From NCBI RefSeq assembly GCF_037975245.1, contig NC_092568.1:24783501-24847500 (forward strand): a DNA stretch of 64,000 bases, given 5' to 3'. How positions within the stretch are numbered: the stretch's first letter is position 1; each line of letters begins with the position of its first letter. A program made the position numbers and the translations under genes. Positions 61,801-64,000 of the stretch are shown one piece after another. Under the pieces are notes generated by a model. The model saw nothing but the letters and a program-made list of their open reading frames with translations. It made no database searches and had not been told where the DNA came from. The stretch comes from Apostichopus japonicus. Its lineage: Eukaryota; Echinodermata; Holothuroidea; Aspidochirotida; Stichopodidae.

Positions 61801-63592
61801 TTTCTCAAGTTAAGTCCAAATCACTCATTTCATTTTTGTTGTCAATCTATACTTCCCATGTTATATGAAATGTGACATTGGCGATATATCAGAGGATATG
61901 ATCCTTTCAAAAAATTTTGATGTACATTTTCTTCATCACTAGATGATAAAATGACATCCTGAAAGCATACTTAAAAGGAAAATACATGGATTGTAATAAA
62001 GCTTGACATTTGTGCTATGCCAGGAGGAGAATGAACTACATCGCCATGGTAATTCACCTAAAGATGTACTTTCTGTTAACTTTTGCTACCATCCACAGAT
62101 ATTTTACCACAAAGGAAGAGTACTATTCATGTGACAAATTTACAGTCTATTGAAGCCAAGTATCGTCGTAAACAGTTTTCTACAGAGCTATAAATGCAAG
62201 TCAGCATTCCAAATGCCTCGATCATCATTCCTATGAAAACTTAAACACGATATTATATTCATTAAAAATATCACTTTTGAATAATATTATTACAGCCCAC
62301 AATTGTACTCAGTTCAAAAGCTATGTGTACGAGCTTCAAACAATCACATCCGGACCAAGATTCAGTGAATGACAACATTGAGAGGGAGACAGACAGTAAG
62401 GAGGTTGTCATTTAGGCTATCATTTAGGCTATCATCTTGAATGGTGGTTCACTTCCCTGTCGTGAATCCGAATTATGCTATTCACAAAGTAACATTCATA
62501 ACAGACATCTTGACCTTTAAGAAAACTCTTCATAGTCCAAAATCAAACCTTCACTTGTAGCAAATACAGCCTCAGCGCTAAAGTGTAAATATATTTTTCA
62601 ATTCACATAAAAAACCAGCGTACTAGTATTTAAAATTTTCAATTTCAAATTTTTCCTCCCCTCTTGGTAAAAAATACTCTAGTTCTGTTTACCAAAACTA
62701 CTGTCATTTTACATGTAAGCACCTGTGTAGCTATAAGCCTATTTTTTTGCAGTGTGCTAGGTCTATCATTATTTCATGTGACATGTTTTTGCCCCGTACA
62801 GCCCAGGTATGAGTCATTCATAATGCTCATAAATGCATCGAAAAGCCTCAAATACGACCGGGGGGATGAAAGTTTAAACATGAGTTGTTTCATCAGTGAT
62901 AAATACATGTAAATTGTGCTTGTCTTTCATACGTGATCTGTGAACGATGAAATGCATTACAAGTGGAGCAAATCAACAGACAGGACGAAATGATTCACAG
63001 ACCATGAGCAAGATTCCAAACAGAATCAAGAAGGACTAACTGCATGGCTTGAAAATTTCAAGATAATGTCAAATCCATTGGGAAGAAGCATATCCCAAAA
63101 TATACAGTAATTTTTTTTTCATATTTGATCAAGTATTTGGACAAGGCTGTTTTTGTAGTTATTCGGAATACTAATGGACTTCAACTTACTTCTTTTAGTT
63201 TTAGTGTCATCATGCAATTGTTAAAGTATGCATTAATGAAGTGGTCTTTATTGCTATGGATACAACTTTCCCATGGCAACTCAATGTTTTGCTTTGTACA
63301 GTTACATGATATCTATTCATAAACATTATTTGCAGAGACCTGCATACCGTAACCATGGGAACTACAGGTTTCTGTGAGTTTTTGTATTTGTCTGTAGACA
63401 TACTGTGCAGTACATGTCACCGTTTGTTATCTTTGCCCATCAATTCTTACTAAAGTCTTCCTCATTTTACTATCTTACCTAGATGAGCTCTGTCCGATAT
63501 TAACAACCTTTCCCTCCAGTCGCTCAATCCCTTCGTGCCAGCTTTTTCTGCTTCTTCAAAGAGACCGGGCAAATGGATAACCACACCATTAC
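49880..63592 (-). CDS. adss: Adenylosuccinate synthetase, last ten exons (5' end outside the window)
   Basis: This enzyme joins IMP and aspartate using GTP, the first committed step to AMP; it is cytosolic. Exons in transcript order are 63592-63479, 61498-61441, 60640-60533, 57094-57013, 55893-55767, 54081-53927, 52485-52361, 51504-51407, 50731-50582 and 49932-49880 (stop TAA at 49882-49880). All junctions are AG/GT and the phases agree, giving about 355 residues. About 100 N-terminal residues, including the GDEGKGK phosphate loop, lie beyond the right edge; human proteins are about 456. Landmarks are [128 protein letters not shown] and WVGVGKSR. One possible extra residue (C) at the 61441/60640 junction (KNCIGTT) needs transcript support. 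The fourth intron as numbered here is free of large repeats; the 57094-60533 intron is filled by a repeat array. Confidence 0.95.
57745..60400. repeat. Tandem/interspersed repeat array rich in AGGTCA/TGACCT motifs
   Basis: The array fills most of one adenylosuccinate synthetase intron. A unit of about 399 bp is almost exactly doubled (58433-58654 matches 58832-59053), with more divergent copies toward 60200. A related phrase pair (ACACATCAGTGTGTG...CCAAGTTTGACGAAATTC) at 57777-57840 recurs at 58086-58150. It closes with a (CA)n run at 60328-60373. Frames in it are chance products. Confidence 0.8.
60328..60373. repeat. (CA)n microsatellite
   Basis: CA units with one TA interruption close the TGACCT-rich array. 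Confidence 0.9.
61499..63478. other. Intron of adenylosuccinate synthetase, no other feature seen
   Basis: AT-rich sequence without recognisable transposon ends, tandem repeats or coding motifs. Confidence 0.5.
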
Positions 63593-64000
63593 CTGTCACG
63601 CACAGAGAAAATAAGGTAAACGAAAAGAATGGAAAGTGAACACTTTTAGTACCGATCTACGTTTAATATCCAATCTGCCAAAATAAAAAACTCACAATTT
63701 CCACTTCACATGTTCCCTTCAAATGATGAACTCTTTTTAACTCACCAAGTCTTTCCATGCATATTGAGCTGGACATTTATTAATCTAACGGTCGCTTCAC
63801 AAGTCATGACAGATTTAATTTTGAAATGATAAATTGTAGTATTTCTAGGTGCAGTGGCCAGCTTGTCATGAAATGAAGTGCATCTCTGTCTGTCTAACAG
63901 TACCAGTTGGCACGGTAACTTCCTTTGGTTAACATTACAACTAGACGCAAGTAATTTCACTGAGTTAAGATATGGGCCGTCTACGTACAGTAAGCAGAAT

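Overview
This is animal nuclear DNA, probably from a marine invertebrate deuterostome. The evidence is intron-split genes with GT-AG junctions, long AT-rich introns, microsatellites and very dense non-autonomous DNA transposons. An echinoderm such as a sea cucumber or sea urchin is my best guess, but this is inferred from gene content and repeat style only. No prokaryotic or viral gene block is present.

Four protein-coding loci are supported. (1) A plus-strand glycine amidinotransferase (creatine synthesis) has six exons at about 7.2-12.8 kb. (2) A plus-strand proline-racemase-family enzyme has three exons at 17.2-21.6 kb. It resembles animal trans-3-hydroxy-L-proline dehydratase but has Cys, not Thr, at the second catalytic position. 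(3) A minus-strand class A GPCR has one 5' exon (TM1-3) at 42.3-42.7 kb and two tandem-duplicated 3' exons (TM4-7) at 33.7-34.3 kb and 29.3-30.0 kb. (4) A minus-strand adenylosuccinate synthetase has its last ten exons at 49.9-63.6 kb; its N-terminal exons lie beyond the right edge.

The remainder is mostly repeats. At 0.15-5.1 kb there is a nested stack: a TAGTG-ended hAT-like element with an 8-bp target duplication has received two CAGGGG-ended elements, each carrying a further insertion. A hAT-like element with an internal minisatellite of about 140 bp lies at 13.6-15.2 kb. A tandem segmental duplication at 25.7-35.2 kb created the second GPCR 3' exon; two later insertions in one copy are dated by their empty sites in the other copy. 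More hAT-like elements lie at 23.3, 41.6, 43.4 and 45.4 kb, a LINE 3' remnant at 39.6-40.3 kb, and an array rich in AGGTCA motifs fills an adenylosuccinate synthetase intron at 57.7-60.4 kb.

Two short modules recur inside elements whose termini differ: a hairpin-forming core of about 100 bp (11 copies seen) and a C/G-rich block. They link the transposon families and are the most unusual non-coding signal here. The coding loci do not form an operon or a single pathway. Glycine amidinotransferase, the proline-racemase-like enzyme and adenylosuccinate synthetase all act in amino acid or purine metabolism, but nothing in the sequence shows co-regulation.
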